DNA of 64,000 nucleotides from Lamellibrachia columna (Eukaryota; Annelida; Polychaeta; Sabellida; Siboglinidae), in assembly GCA_963662155.1 (NCBI GenBank), contig OY759262.1:63616470-63680469 (forward strand). Direction: 5' to 3'. The position numbers and the translations under genes were made by a program. Below, piece by piece: positions 14,056 to 25,290 of the stretch (position 1 is its first letter; the number at the start of each line of letters is the position of its first letter). The notes under the pieces were generated by a model that was not told the origin of the DNA, made no database searches, and saw only the letters and a list, made by a program, of their open reading frames with translations.

Positions 14056-14800
14056 TGATAATAATAACAATTAACTTCTATGGCGCCTATATTATGTAAC
14101 ATGAGCTCAGAGGCGGGACAAAATAGAATCATTAAGTATAATCGTGAAAGGGGACGTGCGAAAGTCATTATCAGAACGAGGGAGAGCCAAAGATTTAAGG
14201 TGGAAATGCAATTTGGAATAAATATATCTTGAGTTTTTTCTAAAAATATTTATAGTTTCTGATGCTTTGAAAGTGTTAGGCGCGGCGAAAGAAAAAGCAC
14301 GTTTGCCCAAGTTAAGTTTTGTTTTAGGCACAATAAGTTGTTGTGAAACTGATGATCTGAGCTGCATTGTGATATTTGAAAGATGCAGGAGACTAGCCAG
14401 AGACTAGGGTGGTTGTTGTGTAGATAGAGCACGATATGTAAGAGTGGACGGTTTAAAATGAATTCGATAAGAAACAGGACGCCAGTTTAACTGTATAAGT
14501 AGTGGTAGTGACGGTGAAAACCGAGGCGCCCTGAGTATCACACGTGCCAGACAATTTTCTTTTAGCAATGTTATTTAGTAGTGAATTACAATATTCAAGG
14601 CGGCTACTAATTAATGCCGTTGATATCGTTTTAGCAGTAGATATAGATATGTGACGGCCAATTCGACGGAGATCATTTATATGATAGAAACAGGATTTAC
14701 ATTCTTGAGAAATATGCTGGCGAAAGTTGACGTCACTATCAAAGACAACACCTAGATTACAAACAGTATCTGATGGGAATGTATCACTGCCAAGTAGCTT
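14056..14800 (-). pseudogene. L2/CR1-like LINE 3' end
   Basis: The minus strand reads RT thumb/C-terminal sequence in pieces: NLGVVFDSDVNFRQHIS, SISTAKTISTALISSRLEYCNSLL, then LIVPKTKLNLGKRAFSFAAP. The 3' tail has an (ATAATA)n-like end near 14056. It is inserted between REP-A copy B and the transporter gene and is absent from the paralogous place near 61.3 kb, so it came in after the duplication or was lost there. Confidence 0.8.
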
Positions 14801-14857
14801 AACTTGGTTGAATGGTTGATGACCCTATTACGTGAATGAAAGTCGAGTGTTTCAGTC

Positions 14858-17123
14858 CTATGACTTGTGCAACATCCTCTTGCCAGACCTGGCGGCGCAC
14901 GGTTCCAGGATGTACAAAGAGGCGGCGGCGATCAGCATCGCTCCACTCACGAGGAACGAGTCGTTCCATCGACCCGTCACGTCTCTCAACCAACCTGAGA
15001 AACGACGGTATAGACATTAGCAAGATGACGATATTAACAGCTGGTAATAGCAACGGCAACTGAAGTTTCTTTGACCTGGTAACAACGACAACTTAGGTTT
15101 CTTTGACCTGGTAACAACGACAACTTAGGTTTCTTTGACCTGGTAACAACGACAACTTAAGTTTCTTTGACCTGACAACAAAACGACACAGAGGGAGCCA
15201 ATTTCTGTTTTATAATTTATCATCATGAATTGATGTTCTAAGTTTCAAGCAAGGGCAGACATTCGTTGTTGTTTCATTTAGGAACCACACACCCCACAAA
15301 CTGGTAAACATGTGATTTGCACACCCATCGTTTCCGCTTAATACACAGCAAGAAAAAAGGTCCAGTCACACACAGTTCGCTATTAGCCGATAGTAGTGAG
15401 CACTCGCTGTGTGAATGAGCCTTTGAATATGTCATGTTTAAGTGATACGGTAATGGATTTGTCCAATAAAAATTAAACAGCTACACGAGGGGAGTCTAAC
15501 TACACCGCCATAAGGCAAGTATGCCAAAGGTAGAATTCACAACGACAGATGTCATATAGTCCGTTGACACTAAATCAGTCTTACTTACCCATGAGGACTG
15601 GCGACGCGAGGAAGAAGAATGACTCTGTGCTGTACAAGATGCCGTAGGTCGTCGGCAGGTTTGCTGTGCCCAGACTCTCAGCGACAAGTACGGCCGAGAG
15701 AACGACGAAGCTTCCGGCAGACAAACTACAGATGACGCTGACAGTCGCCAGAAGCACGTAGCTCTGTAAGAAAGGCGTCACGCAGAACGTCGCTCCACAC
15801 ACGAGCAATGCGCACTGGTAAATGTACTTCTTGTCGATGATGTTGCAGTCGGCGAACCAGCCGGAAGCCAAACGAGACACGGCCTGTGAGATGCCGAGGA
15901 AGGAGATCAGTAATGCACCTTCGGTTTCAGAGAAGCCCATTGTTGTGGCGTGTGGAGGCATGAGCATGTAAACGTTGCCATAACTACTGTCGCATATGGA
16001 CAGCGTGAACGCGTACATCAACAAAATCGGATTGCAGAGTAACCTCCAGCGAAATCCAGAGTCTGTCTCCAGAGCGTCGTCTACAGTACCGTTGTCTTGA
16101 TAATTCGGCTTTGACTCGGATACATGCATTATATCAATGGTCGATGGCACCATTGTCTTCTTGGACACATATTCTGCTTCGATAGGTGACGCCGACGTTG
16201 TAGTCTCCGCTGGTAGAGCTATTGTCGTGTCCGGACTCATTTCCGTTACCCAAACAACCGTTTCGGTCAGTTTAACGTGCGAGACCTGAGACTGCTGCAG
16301 CTTGTATCTATGGACGTAGAACTCAGGGGGGCGAAACAGCATCCCGGCGATGCTGACGTGGAACATACACGTTCCTAACAGCAGAAACGTCGTGTTTAGT
16401 CCGTACGAGTCGATGCTGTATCTGATGACAATCGGCAACACGAAGGAACCGATGCCGGCGCCACAGAAAGAGATACCGTTGGCCAACGCCCGCCTCTTGT
16501 CGAAGTATTGACCCAGGATGACTATACTCGGGGCATAGTATAAGCCGGCACCAACACCTGCAATAATGGCAAAGGATCAATTTAGTTATGCGTGGATGCT
16601 TTGTTTTAAAACCCAATTTTAGTTAAACGTTGTCTGCAACTTAATTCGTGAAATTACTGAGGGAGGTTGCTGAATGTCTACTTTTCTATTTGTGTCTCGC
16701 TGTATATAAGTTAACGAAACCAAATGGAAACAATAAAGAAACATGTGATTGCCATAATTATGATCATAATCGCAATCATAATCATCAGTATCATCATGAT
16801 GACGACGAAAGCACCAATAACAATATAAGAAATGCTAACAAATAACTATGTTGCATTTCCGAGGGGTAGTATATAATTTCATGTACGCATTAAAATGTTT
16901 AAACGAAGAAGGTCGCCCGCTCTAACGTAACTGGACAACTCAATGCGTGTTTACTTTAGTGTAGTCCTGCCATACGTACCTACGATTCCGCCGAAGGTGA
17001 CGTACAAAACTTCAATTCGGTCCGCGAATGTGCCCAGCACAAAACCGAAGTTCATCAGGAGACTTCCGGTTACGACAACCCAGCGAGTGCCGATCTTTGC
17101 CGCCAACATGTTGGCTGGAGTCG
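14858..17123 (-). CDS. monocarboxylate transporter-like MFS protein, paralogue 1 (5' incomplete)
   Basis: Three minus-strand exons join in phase with GT-AG introns: 16980-17123, 15589-16557 and 14858-14994 (stop TAG at 14858-14860). All junctions are phase 1 within glycine codons. The product fits the SLC16 family of proton-linked carboxylate transporters in the plasma membrane. Exon one carries the end of TM2 and TM3 ([15 protein letters not shown]). The large exon carries the family-typical [20 protein letters not shown], then TMs 4-6, a long cytoplasmic loop (about 100 residues, Thr/Ser-rich), and TMs 7-11. The last exon carries [14 protein letters not shown] and TM12. The N-terminal exon with TM1 was not found upstream. 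No stops or frameshifts, so it is probably functional. Substrate cannot be inferred. Confidence 0.9.
15069..15175. repeat. 32-bp tandem repeat in the last intron of transporter 1
   Basis: About 3.4 copies of a unit containing GACCTGGTAACAACGACAAC. The paralogous intron at 61.57-61.65 kb has about two diverged copies. Confidence 0.9.
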
Positions 17124-18382
17124 CTACAATCGAAACACAGACGAAACTAACATGTTGTTCTTCGTCTTTGCAAGACAGCTTATGCTACATTAGGACAATC
17201 ATCATAATATCATGTCGCAGCACAACAACAGAGATTCAGGTATACGTACATGTTATAAAGTGAAGAAACTGTAGTGTAAATACTACTATAGTAACATTGA
17301 AAAGTTAACTGAAATTACGGTTTTGATACACAATAAATACATCAAAAGGGTAATTTAAATAAAAAAATCCTTATTTAAAAAAAAAATATTGTTGCTCTTG
17401 CTGTTGACGTTTACTCATATTTCGATTCCCTGAATCTGGGGGCGTGGGTGGTGCCATAAAACGCCCCGCTCATTTGATCTAGCCTTGATCTAGCACATCG
17501 CGAATCATGTTCGTCAATCCGCACATGTGTATATATAAAAGCGTGAGTTCTAGTTAAAATCATCGAAAGAATTGCCATCGATATAATTAAAAGAAAATAA
17601 TTTAATAGTTCGTCCGATGGTTTCATCAAGACTAAATAACAAATTTACACAAACGAGCTCGTAAGTCTTTCTGGATATAATGTATCGGTTCGAGTTTTTG
17701 TGAAGTGATTCTGAAACGAGAGGAATTGAGGAGGACCACAACCCACACCCAAACCTAACAACGGACCCTAAACCGAACCGTCAGTGAACCCACTAGTCTC
17801 ACTGCTGTCCCGTCATACGACCTGTTGTCACCACTGTGAAGGTGCTTCTGGTGACTGCTCGGTTTTTACACATCATATCCAAAAAAACATCAACTGGTAA
17901 TTAAGGGTATACAATGACATTCTATATTTTAAAGGAACATGTTTACCCCAACAGTTTACATTCATGTTCTTACGCAACTAATGTTTATGAATACCTCGAT
18001 GCGTGCTGTATAAAGAATGCGACATTAAACATTTTTATTAACGTTGACATAACACCGTGTGTATGTGTGACTGCGAGCCGTGGGTCATGTTGTTAACGGT
18101 GACTAGTCAACGTGAAATTCATTCATTGATCATTGGACTGTGCACGTGTTCACTGGGTGTCCACGTGTTCAATGGGTGTCCACGTGTTCACTGGGTGTCC
18201 ACTTTCCTACATGAGCGATCAGTGCCCGGGATGCATTTTCACACGTTCTGTTTACCATACTTTTCGCCGTAGCAAAACACGCACGCACGCACGCACGCAC
18301 GCACGCACTAAAACACACGTATGTTTACTATGAAATGTATATTTTGAAATTAAAATCACAGTTTGGTGCTCGACAATTTCCT
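17124..18382. other. upstream of transporter 1, no exon recognised
   Basis: I searched the minus strand for the missing N-terminal transporter exon (expected DGGWGW-like motif) and did not find it. A 19-bp tandem repeat (about 18139-18204, three copies containing CACGTGTTCACTGGGTGTC) and an (ACGC)n run (about 18278-18308) are present. The part near 17590-17740 resembles diverged repeat sequence at 1.07-1.24 and 44.1-44.25 kb. Confidence 0.5.
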
Positions 18383-18706
18383 TTAAAGGGAATGTACAAC
18401 GAGTTTCATTGGTCGACTGAATTTAATAATATGTTTTACATTTCCGGTAGATAAAATACTATCCACACAACCTGTATTACTATTGTGATGTTTCATGTCT
18501 TAATAGTTTCGAATATATATATGATGTTGCGATTTATTAAAATATGCTACTTTCCGACACGTGTAGATTAGAATCTGACCAACAAATCTTCAAACATGTA
18601 CTTTGACAACGAAAATAACAAAGAATTATGGCATTTTAATCATACGAAAACCCCCGACTAGCTCTGTATCAGTTAAACAATGAAAATCATTATACATTCC
18701 CTTTAA
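18383..18706. mobile_element. MITE with TTAA ends
   Basis: The element is bounded by TTAA on both sides. It has inverted ends of the form AGGGAATGTAYAAYGA, extending imperfectly to a shared TTTCATTG. Length is about 324 bp with no coding capacity. TTAA target duplications are typical of piggyBac and Kolobok groups. A related left end lies at 29738 and a partial right end near 18845-18862. Confidence 0.7.
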
Positions 18707-18709
18707 CTA

Positions 18710-19179
18710 AACGTTGTATGCAGTGCTGACGAAAATAAGACAACATGAAAATCATTCACCGATCACGTGAATGTGCACGTGTTCCCTGAGTGACCACGTT
18801 CCCGTAGCAACAGTTCTTTCTCAGCTAAACAATAAAAATACATTCTCTTTAATTAAATGTTGTTTGCAGTGCTAAATTAGTTATTGTAACATTGAATACG
18901 TTAAAAGGTAACGCTGAGCTCAGGTTGCATGTATAATTAAAGAGTTCACGCGCAATGCTAAGAAGAAACTTGACAGTTGGGGAGAAACTGGAACGCCACC
19001 TAGTGAGTATCGATAAGCATCACGAGATCGTCACGCTTGAATGAAGACAACAGGGCAGGTGGCGTACTTAGGAAGACGATATGGTTCATGCTGCTCACGT
19101 ATCGCGATTTTTGTCAGCCTCTCACCGTAAACAGGTCTTTTTTACATAATACAGCCTACAGTACACCGTTCATCAAAAC
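18710..19179. other. intergenic, repeat-derived
   Basis: It contains a second partial copy of the MITE end. The block from about 18954 begins like the flank left of hAT copy 1 (shared AATGCTAAGAAGAAACTT). No gene is visible. Confidence 0.45.
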
Positions 19180-19187
19180 AACTAGAC

Positions 19188-20459
19188 GAACGGTTCTCAA
19201 ACTGTGATTTCATGACCCCTGGGGGTCGTTTGCCAATTATAGGGCGGTCGTCTTATCATCCCCTGTAAATTTAATTCGCGTATAATTAAAACGTATGATT
19301 AATCGCGCAAGATTTACAAAACGCGCAAGCCTAGTAGTCATGCCGATGCTGCTCCTACGAGGTACCGCTTCCATTCTGTCCAAAGGCAGTGTTTTCGAAC
19401 TCAGATACAGATACGAAATCAAGCTCTTTCTCGGCATATAAAACAAAATGTATCTGCTCTCAGCTTGGACAGAAGATGACTGGGAATTAGCATTAGCCTG
19501 CCTCGTGGACATTCTTTTGGACAGTTGAATTCTCTGAATATTGAACTAAAAGGGAAAGAACGCTTGATCATTGATTTTGTTGAGAAGATCAAAGCCTTCG
19601 TTCGCGAGATGGAATACTGGAGGCGCAAAATTAGCTTGGGTAACTTTGCTATGTTGGAAACAGTATCATAATTTACAGAGGAATGCGATGGCGCAAAGCA
19701 GACTTCGATCACTGAACATCTGGCAGCCTCGGAACTGGAGTTAACAATATACTTCCCAGAAATATCGAGTCAAACACCTTGGCCCCTAAGGAACCCATTC
19801 ACTGCCCCAGTGACATCTATACCAGATAAAAATGATGCTTTTCAGACAGAGCTTTTGGGACTCAGAGAAGACTCAGGCGCCAAGAAGAAGTTCGACACTG
19901 AAAGTCTCACAGTATTCTTGTCAACGATGGCAGCTACCTACCCTAACTTGTGTGATCTGGCCTTCCGTCACTTCCTACCATTCACCTCAATCTATCATTG
20001 TGAGGTTGCATTCTCCGATTTCCTACACGTCAAGACGAAATTTCCAAACAGGCTGCCGGTGGCGCATGGCATCCGATGTAAACTCGCAGTAACAAAGCCC
20101 AGAATCAAGAAGCTTGTCGATGTTGCATCACCCATCTCATTGATCTGATTAAAACTGATATTTCTTTGCTAAACGTCTGTAAAATAGGCCCTCAAATCAC
20201 CCAGAATCACGAGACTGTAAAATATGACTTTAGATAACTCAGAATCAAGAAGCTTCGATGTTTTACAGCATCACCCATACCACTGAATTAATAAAAACTT
20301 ACATTTCGTTGGGGAATGTTGTAAAAGTATCACTTCAAATAAAGGAGTAGTCTTCTCCTAACGTTGTAAACAGTAGTTATTTTGGTAGGAATGGGGGGTC
20401 GTCATGAAGACATTCTGTGTAAAAGGGGTAATTAGTGCAAAAAGGTTTGAGAACCACTG
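19188..20459 (+). mobile_element. hAT-Charlie DNA transposon relic, copy 2 (internally deleted)
   Basis: 15-bp inverted ends lie at 19188-19202 and 20445-20459. They are flanked by AACTAGAC (19180-19187) and ATCTAGAC (20460-20467), an 8-bp target-site duplication with one mismatch, as expected for hAT. The N-terminal two thirds of the transposase are deleted. The remaining plus-strand frames read VEKIKAFVREMEYWRRKISLG and, from 19810, an open stretch with SLTVFLSTMAATYPNLCDLA and CEVAFSDFLHVKTKFPNRL. These correspond to the C-terminal hAT dimerisation region. The frame is closed upstream, so it cannot make active transposase. Confidence 0.85.
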
Positions 20460-20467
20460 ATCTAGAC

Positions 20468-21430
20468 GATAGCACTATTGTGCAGTCCGGCGTGATAAGT
20501 AGACTTGTGTGCATTAGTGAGAGTGCGTGTGTGTATGGGTCGAACCGAGCGGCACAACAGTGCTATCGGTTATGAATAGACGAATGCAGTTGACTAGGTA
20601 CAGACAGTTTAGAAGCCGTTTACGGTGTCAAAAGCTGTTTACGATTAAGGATAATTTAAGTGATATAAAACTGCAAAATGTTCTTGGAAATAGTCTTACC
20701 TATTACGTAAGTTACGTTGGGTGTGCATCAGGGCTCAGTTCGTGTGGGTGTCATTCTTTAAGAATGTGATGTTCAAAAACACCCTCAACTTGTTGACATT
20801 GCCTCATTTTAGGAAAAAGACGTTAATGCTTTCCGTGGGTCAGTGGGTCCTACTTGGACTTTACTATACCCTATCCTTAGTACTGCATTGGTCTAGATGT
20901 AGGTGCTGCTATAATCATTCCGTGGGGAAAATTTTAAGTTGTTCCATCGAATACCCCTTTAAGTTAATTACGGGTGTTACATTTAGTTATTGTAGCCATA
21001 AGTACGTTCCCACCGATTTGAAGCTGCCATATATGACTTGAAGTAATATGATATGCGTTGATTAATCAAGATAAAAATACGTTGAAGTTCTTTTTCTATG
21101 ATAACTGTCCTTCTTCAGTCTCAAGCTGAAAAATAGATGGGATATAATCTTTATTCTTTCTGATGAGTCCCAGAACTTGGTAATATACGTATCGCCCTGT
21201 TTCCCTTTCGCTAATTAACACAAATTAGTAGGTGGGTAGTTATTTGAAGAACACACTTTTGGTGAATCTCTTGGACCCAAACGTGTTGCGATACACATAG
21301 CATGGATCAAATCATATGTCATTTGGACAAGCATATTACTCACTCTAGAAAGTCACCGAAGTGGTGTCAGACCAATTTATTGAGTTATGTGACTTCGTAA
21401 ATCAGATCAGCGCGCATAGCAAAATTTTCA
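20468..21430. other. intergenic, nothing recognised
   Basis: The first about 55 bp match the flank right of hAT copy 1. Open frames at 20527-20769 and 20721-21041 show no domain, signal or splice logic I could support. Confidence 0.4.
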
Positions 21431-22177
21431 TGATATATTCACCTGAAATGTCTCCATACGCAACAGTTTCCACTAAGAATGTTTATGTTTGCTTCTAAAA
21501 GTCACAGGTACGCGTCTTTTTCAAAGGCTGGGTTCATCAACCTTTTACAAGATGCGTAAATATCTGCTTCGCTTCACACCGCAGTCCCACATTGGGCTCG
21601 ATCCATCGTGTCTTAAATAGTCACTTCGCAGTAGCTGCTCCTATGTCTCAAGTAAGACTGTCTGCTGCAGAAAGCGCGAAAAGGTCGCAACGTGTGCGAT
21701 ACGCCGCAACCCCATTAGCATGGTATCACACAACCTAGTCAAACCGGTTTAATTGCAATAACCTTTATTCAATGTTAACACGTTTACATTCAAATGCAGA
21801 TTTTGACACATGTACACACATATAGCATATTGCATGACGTACATTTGGCATAATATAGAAGAATTATACATAAATATGCATATATAATGTGTTGACATAT
21901 GTGAATATGCATATATAATGTGTTAACATATGTGAATTAGTCGTCAATTAATCAATGCATGTTTAATCCTGACTACACACGGTGACGTATTTAGCCGAGG
22001 TTGGACGATGGTTAAACATGCTGATAGTTTGTTTGCACATGACTGTCTTGGAAAGTCGGCGTATAGCACTGCCTACAGGAAAGGAGATCCTGCACATGAA
22101 GGCATTTGAAAGTGACAAGCAGATTCTAGAAAGTGACGTGGCACAAGCCAGTGCCATATGGCAGGCCGTTAGGGCCA

Positions 22178-22722
22178 TAAACGCGAAGATAGTTACGCGT
22201 TGAATTAGATAGTAACGCGTTGATATATCAACCAATGACAACGCGAAGATAGTTACGCGTTGATATATCAACCAATAAAAACGCGAAGATAGTTACGCGT
22301 TGAATTAAATAGTAACGCGTTGATATACCAACCAATGAAAACGCGAAGATAGTTACGCGTTGATATACCAACCAATGAAAACGCGAAGATAGTCACGCGT
22401 TGAATTAAATAGTAACGCGTTGATATATCAACCAATGACAACGCGAAGATAGTTACGCGTTGAATTAAATAGTAACGCGTTGATATACCAACCAATGAAA
22501 ACGCGAAGATAGTTACGCGTTGATATACCAACCAATGAAAACGCGAAGATAGTTACGCGTTGAATTAAATAGTAACGCGTTGATATATCAACCAATGACA
22601 ACGCGAAGATAGTTACGCGTTGAATTAAATAGTAACGCGTTGATATATCAACCAATGACAACGCGAAGATAGTTACGCGTTGAATTAAATAGTAACGCGT
22701 TGATATATCAACCAATGACACC
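22178..22722. repeat. minisatellite with mixed 60-bp and 40-bp units
   Basis: Full units of 60 bp contain two TACGCGTTGA-type motifs (ACGCGAAGATAGTTACGCG and ATAGTAACGCGTTGATAT). Some units lack a 20-bp segment and are 40 bp. The last three units are nearly identical. The array lies just inside the left end of the inserted element. Confidence 0.95.
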
Positions 22723-23232
22723 TCGTTTAGCTACGCATCAGATGGTGAACCAATGCAACTTAGTCTTAGTTACGCATCATGAACAACAAACGGCGGTAAT
22801 TTACAGTAATACGTACGAAAATAGCTGGCAACATACTGCCCTATGTAAACATACAACGTTGGAAAACATACACAAATGGCTGTCGTTTGTTGCTATCTTT
22901 ATTCAATGTAACATATGGGTGTTGTACGTTTTATGTGAATAATCGTTATCTTAAAAAAACATTAGACCCCACAATTCAAGTTACTATGTTTCATATTCAA
23001 GTTATTATGTTTCATATTCGTATTCTCTGTTTGTTTTATATGGTTTCAAGTAATTCAAACAATGGAATGCATTGAAGTGAATATCACTTTACTTGAAACT
23101 GATATCCTGTGCTCAGACCGGGCACGCCTTGACAGTTTGGTATGCAAGAAATGAAAAATTGTTCGCTGGTCAGTAAGGGTCTACCAGCCTCCAACGGAAA
23201 TTCTGAATTGGTGAAAAGTGAATAACTCAGCG

Positions 23233-23358
23233 ATGGATATTGGGCGATTGCAGACTTTAGTCAACCGAGCGCATACCATCGTTCGAAACCTCCAAAGTGA
23301 GAATGAAAACACGCCGGCCGGAGCTACCGTCCGTAATGGGAATGTTGTAGAAGCGTAA
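23233..23358 (+). CDS. possible short first exon within the inserted element
   Basis: An ATG at 23233 opens 41 codons (starting MDIGRLQTLVNRAHTIVRNL) and reaches a stop that overlaps a consensus-like donor GTAAGT at 23355-23360. An exon ending just before the donor could belong to a spliced element gene or a host transcript. No homologue is recognised. Chance is quite possible at this length. Confidence 0.2.
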   Translation: MDIGRLQTLVNRAHTIVRNLQSENENTPAGATVRNGNVVEA

Positions 23359-23760
23359 GTAGGCCTAGCTAGGCTTGTTATAGTAGACCTGTCTATATAT
23401 TCTTTATTGACGACGATCACGATGTTACAGTTACCAGTTTCTATTCTAGACTTGTATTGAACCCCTATACTCCACAACCAAGCATTCGAACGCCAATTAT
23501 TTCAACATTAGTTCATGGAAACCACGTATGGGTGTACAACACACTCATACACATGCGTACTAACGGCCTGCCATAGTGCCACACTAAGTACGTGGGCCTG
23601 TCTCAATACATCCTGACGAGCCATTTATGGCGTCGATGTGTTATTTGCTAGATCAGAAGAACACTGTGCGTGGTAGCAGATTTACCGAACACATGACACT
23701 GTCTTTTTGTTCATCAACTACAGCCACTTTGTAAGTGTTGCCTAATTTTATTTAAAATAA

Positions 23761-24560
23761 GGAATGTCTTGCATGTCCCTTTACAAAAACTTACTTAACC
23801 AAGAACAGGGAACCACTGAATATAGGATATGTGTCATTAAGAATCAGACCGTTACTTTTCCAATCATCTAAACCGATTTTATTCAAATGATTGAACAACT
23901 GAGTTTAAATTGTTGTCATTCCCTATGTGTTGCAGCAAACTGCAAAACACACGACATGAACCAGTCGTGGCCAAACAAGAGAAAGAGGAGGCAGACGTTG
24001 GATGAAGAAGAGTGTGCAAATTAACTTCCTTAAAGAGGCTGCCAGAAAACGAGACATTGAGATATGTCTTACAATGGAATCCGTTCTTAGAGACAGTAAT
24101 ATATCGGCGATGATGTTTCTCTAAATATGTGTTCCTTTGCAAAACAAGTTTTAATCCACTGTTTGATACTAGACAAATTTCGCTGTCGTTTGCACGAGTA
24201 ATATAAGCAACCTTTTTAAAAAATAGTGATTTGTCGTACAATGATACAAAATGAAGACACAACACTGTACTGTGTTGTGTCGTCCAGTTAAGTAGTTACA
24301 GCGGAGAAATTATGCGTGCGAGCAGGATTACTACGACTGTTGGGCTCTCTTCACGGTGGAAGAACCCCCATCTTGTTTTTGATACATATTGTTTTAAATA
24401 AAGCATGTATCATAGTTTAACTTCCTACGTTGTTGCACTTACTGTTGCCATATAGTCTAACGTGTTATTAATAGTGAAGAGTTTAAGTGAAGAATGATGA
24501 TGGTGATGCATGCAATCGCCTGAGTGAGTCACCATAGGAGGGTAACATCTACTTTACCAG
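23761..24560. other. intergenic, nothing supported
   Basis: A 128-codon minus-strand open frame (23879-24265) exists but shows no domain, and its start is not supported. No repeats of note. Confidence 0.35.
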
Positions 24561-24586
24561 CTTCATGAGTGAAGCAATGCAAAAAG

Positions 24587-24790
24587 TACTGATAATAATA
24601 ATAATAATAATAATTGACTTCTATGGCGCCTATATCCTCAGGAACCTGAGCTCAGAGGCGCAACAAAACAGAATCAGTAGGCGTAATCGTAAACAAGGAC
24701 GCGCAAAAGTCAGTATCAGAAACGAGGGACAACCGAACATTTATGGTGGGAATGCAATTTGGAATAGATGGAGTATAAATGTCAAGTTCA
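24587..24790 (-). pseudogene. LINE 3'-end fragment with ATA tail
   Basis: The sequence matches the terminal about 200 bp of the LINE at 14056-14250, in the same orientation, including the ATA-rich tail at about 24591-24615. Confidence 0.65.
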
Positions 24791-24878
24791 CCATTTAATA
24801 CAACCAAGGTCAAATGGAATATTAACTTCTGATAATTAGAGTAGAATTGGTCCCAGTGCCTGGGTAACCTATCTCACA

Positions 24879-24960
24879 CACATACCATGTGGTCAATTAA
24901 TTGACACTGCATAAAGTACATACGTTATGCAGTGTCAATTAATTGACCACATGGTATGTG
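24879..24960. repeat. perfect 36-bp inverted repeat, 10-bp loop
   Basis: Arms 24879-24914 and 24925-24960 are exact reverse complements, separated by AGTACATACG. Each arm contains the self-complementary 16-mer GGTCAATTAATTGACC. Transcribed, it would form a very stable hairpin; in DNA, a cruciform is possible. Confidence 0.97.
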
Positions 24961-25014
24961 TACACGAGTTAATTGTGCTGACGCTTAGTTGATGAGCACA
25001 TAGAGTGCAAACCA

Positions 25015-25290
25015 ATTACAATTTAGTTGTGTTGTTAGTGGCTTATCTAGGATCTCACAAGAGGGGCCAAGGGGGACAAAAGAGGGCCAAGGGGGACAAA
25101 AGAGGGCCAAGGGGGACACAAGAGGGCCAAGGGGGGCAAAGGCGACCAAGCCTAGTCACCCATTAGTTTCCCATGCTACCATTTAGTAACGCAACAGGTT
25201 ACATGCAACAAATAAAAACGATTAAGCCAAAGGGGCATGGATCAATGCCCCCCCCCTACATACACCGAGGTTTAAGTTGTGGGGTTAGTA
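25015..25290. repeat. REP-A-related fragment F with 20-bp tandem repeat
   Basis: It shares the REP-A middle part (GTGGC..AT.TAGG, G-rich run, CACCCATTAGTTT, AATGCCCCC). At about 25061-25140 the G-rich part is expanded into four copies of a 20-bp unit like AGAGGGCCAAGGGGGACAAA. Confidence 0.65.

Larger units (their letters stand above)
22157..23575. mobile_element. non-autonomous DNA transposon with 16-bp perfect TIRs
   Basis: The left end 22157-22172 (TATGGCAGGCCGTTAG) is exactly inverted at 23560-23575. Outside both ends is GTGCCA (22151-22156 and 23576-23581), a 6-bp target-site duplication. Removing the element and one copy of GTGCCA restores the REP-A sequence seen in the other copies, so this is a real insertion. 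The element contains a 60/40-bp tandem array and a short 41-codon frame, but no recognisable transposase. The superfamily is not assignable from the ends alone. Confidence 0.85.
21430..23760. repeat. REP-A interspersed repeat, copy D (deleted and interrupted)
   Basis: The left part matches the 5' end of copy A (CTCCATACGCAAC, TTTCCACTAA), then jumps straight to the ACAAGATGCGTAAA block, so the middle of the repeat is deleted. The 3' part is split by a 1419-bp insertion at 22157-23575. After the insertion the match resumes at ACGTGGGCCTG and runs to about 23757. Confidence 0.8.

Noticed and set aside
14799..15059. 86-codon minus frame reading [17 protein letters not shown]
   Set aside because: A shifted frame of the last transporter exon; the spliced frame reads [14 protein letters not shown] and aligns with the family (same for 61311-61568).
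22157..23575. TA target-site duplication for the inserted element
   Set aside because: A TA duplication would leave GTGCCATAGTGCCA at the empty site, which does not match REP-A; a 6-bp GTGCCA duplication restores the repeat exactly.
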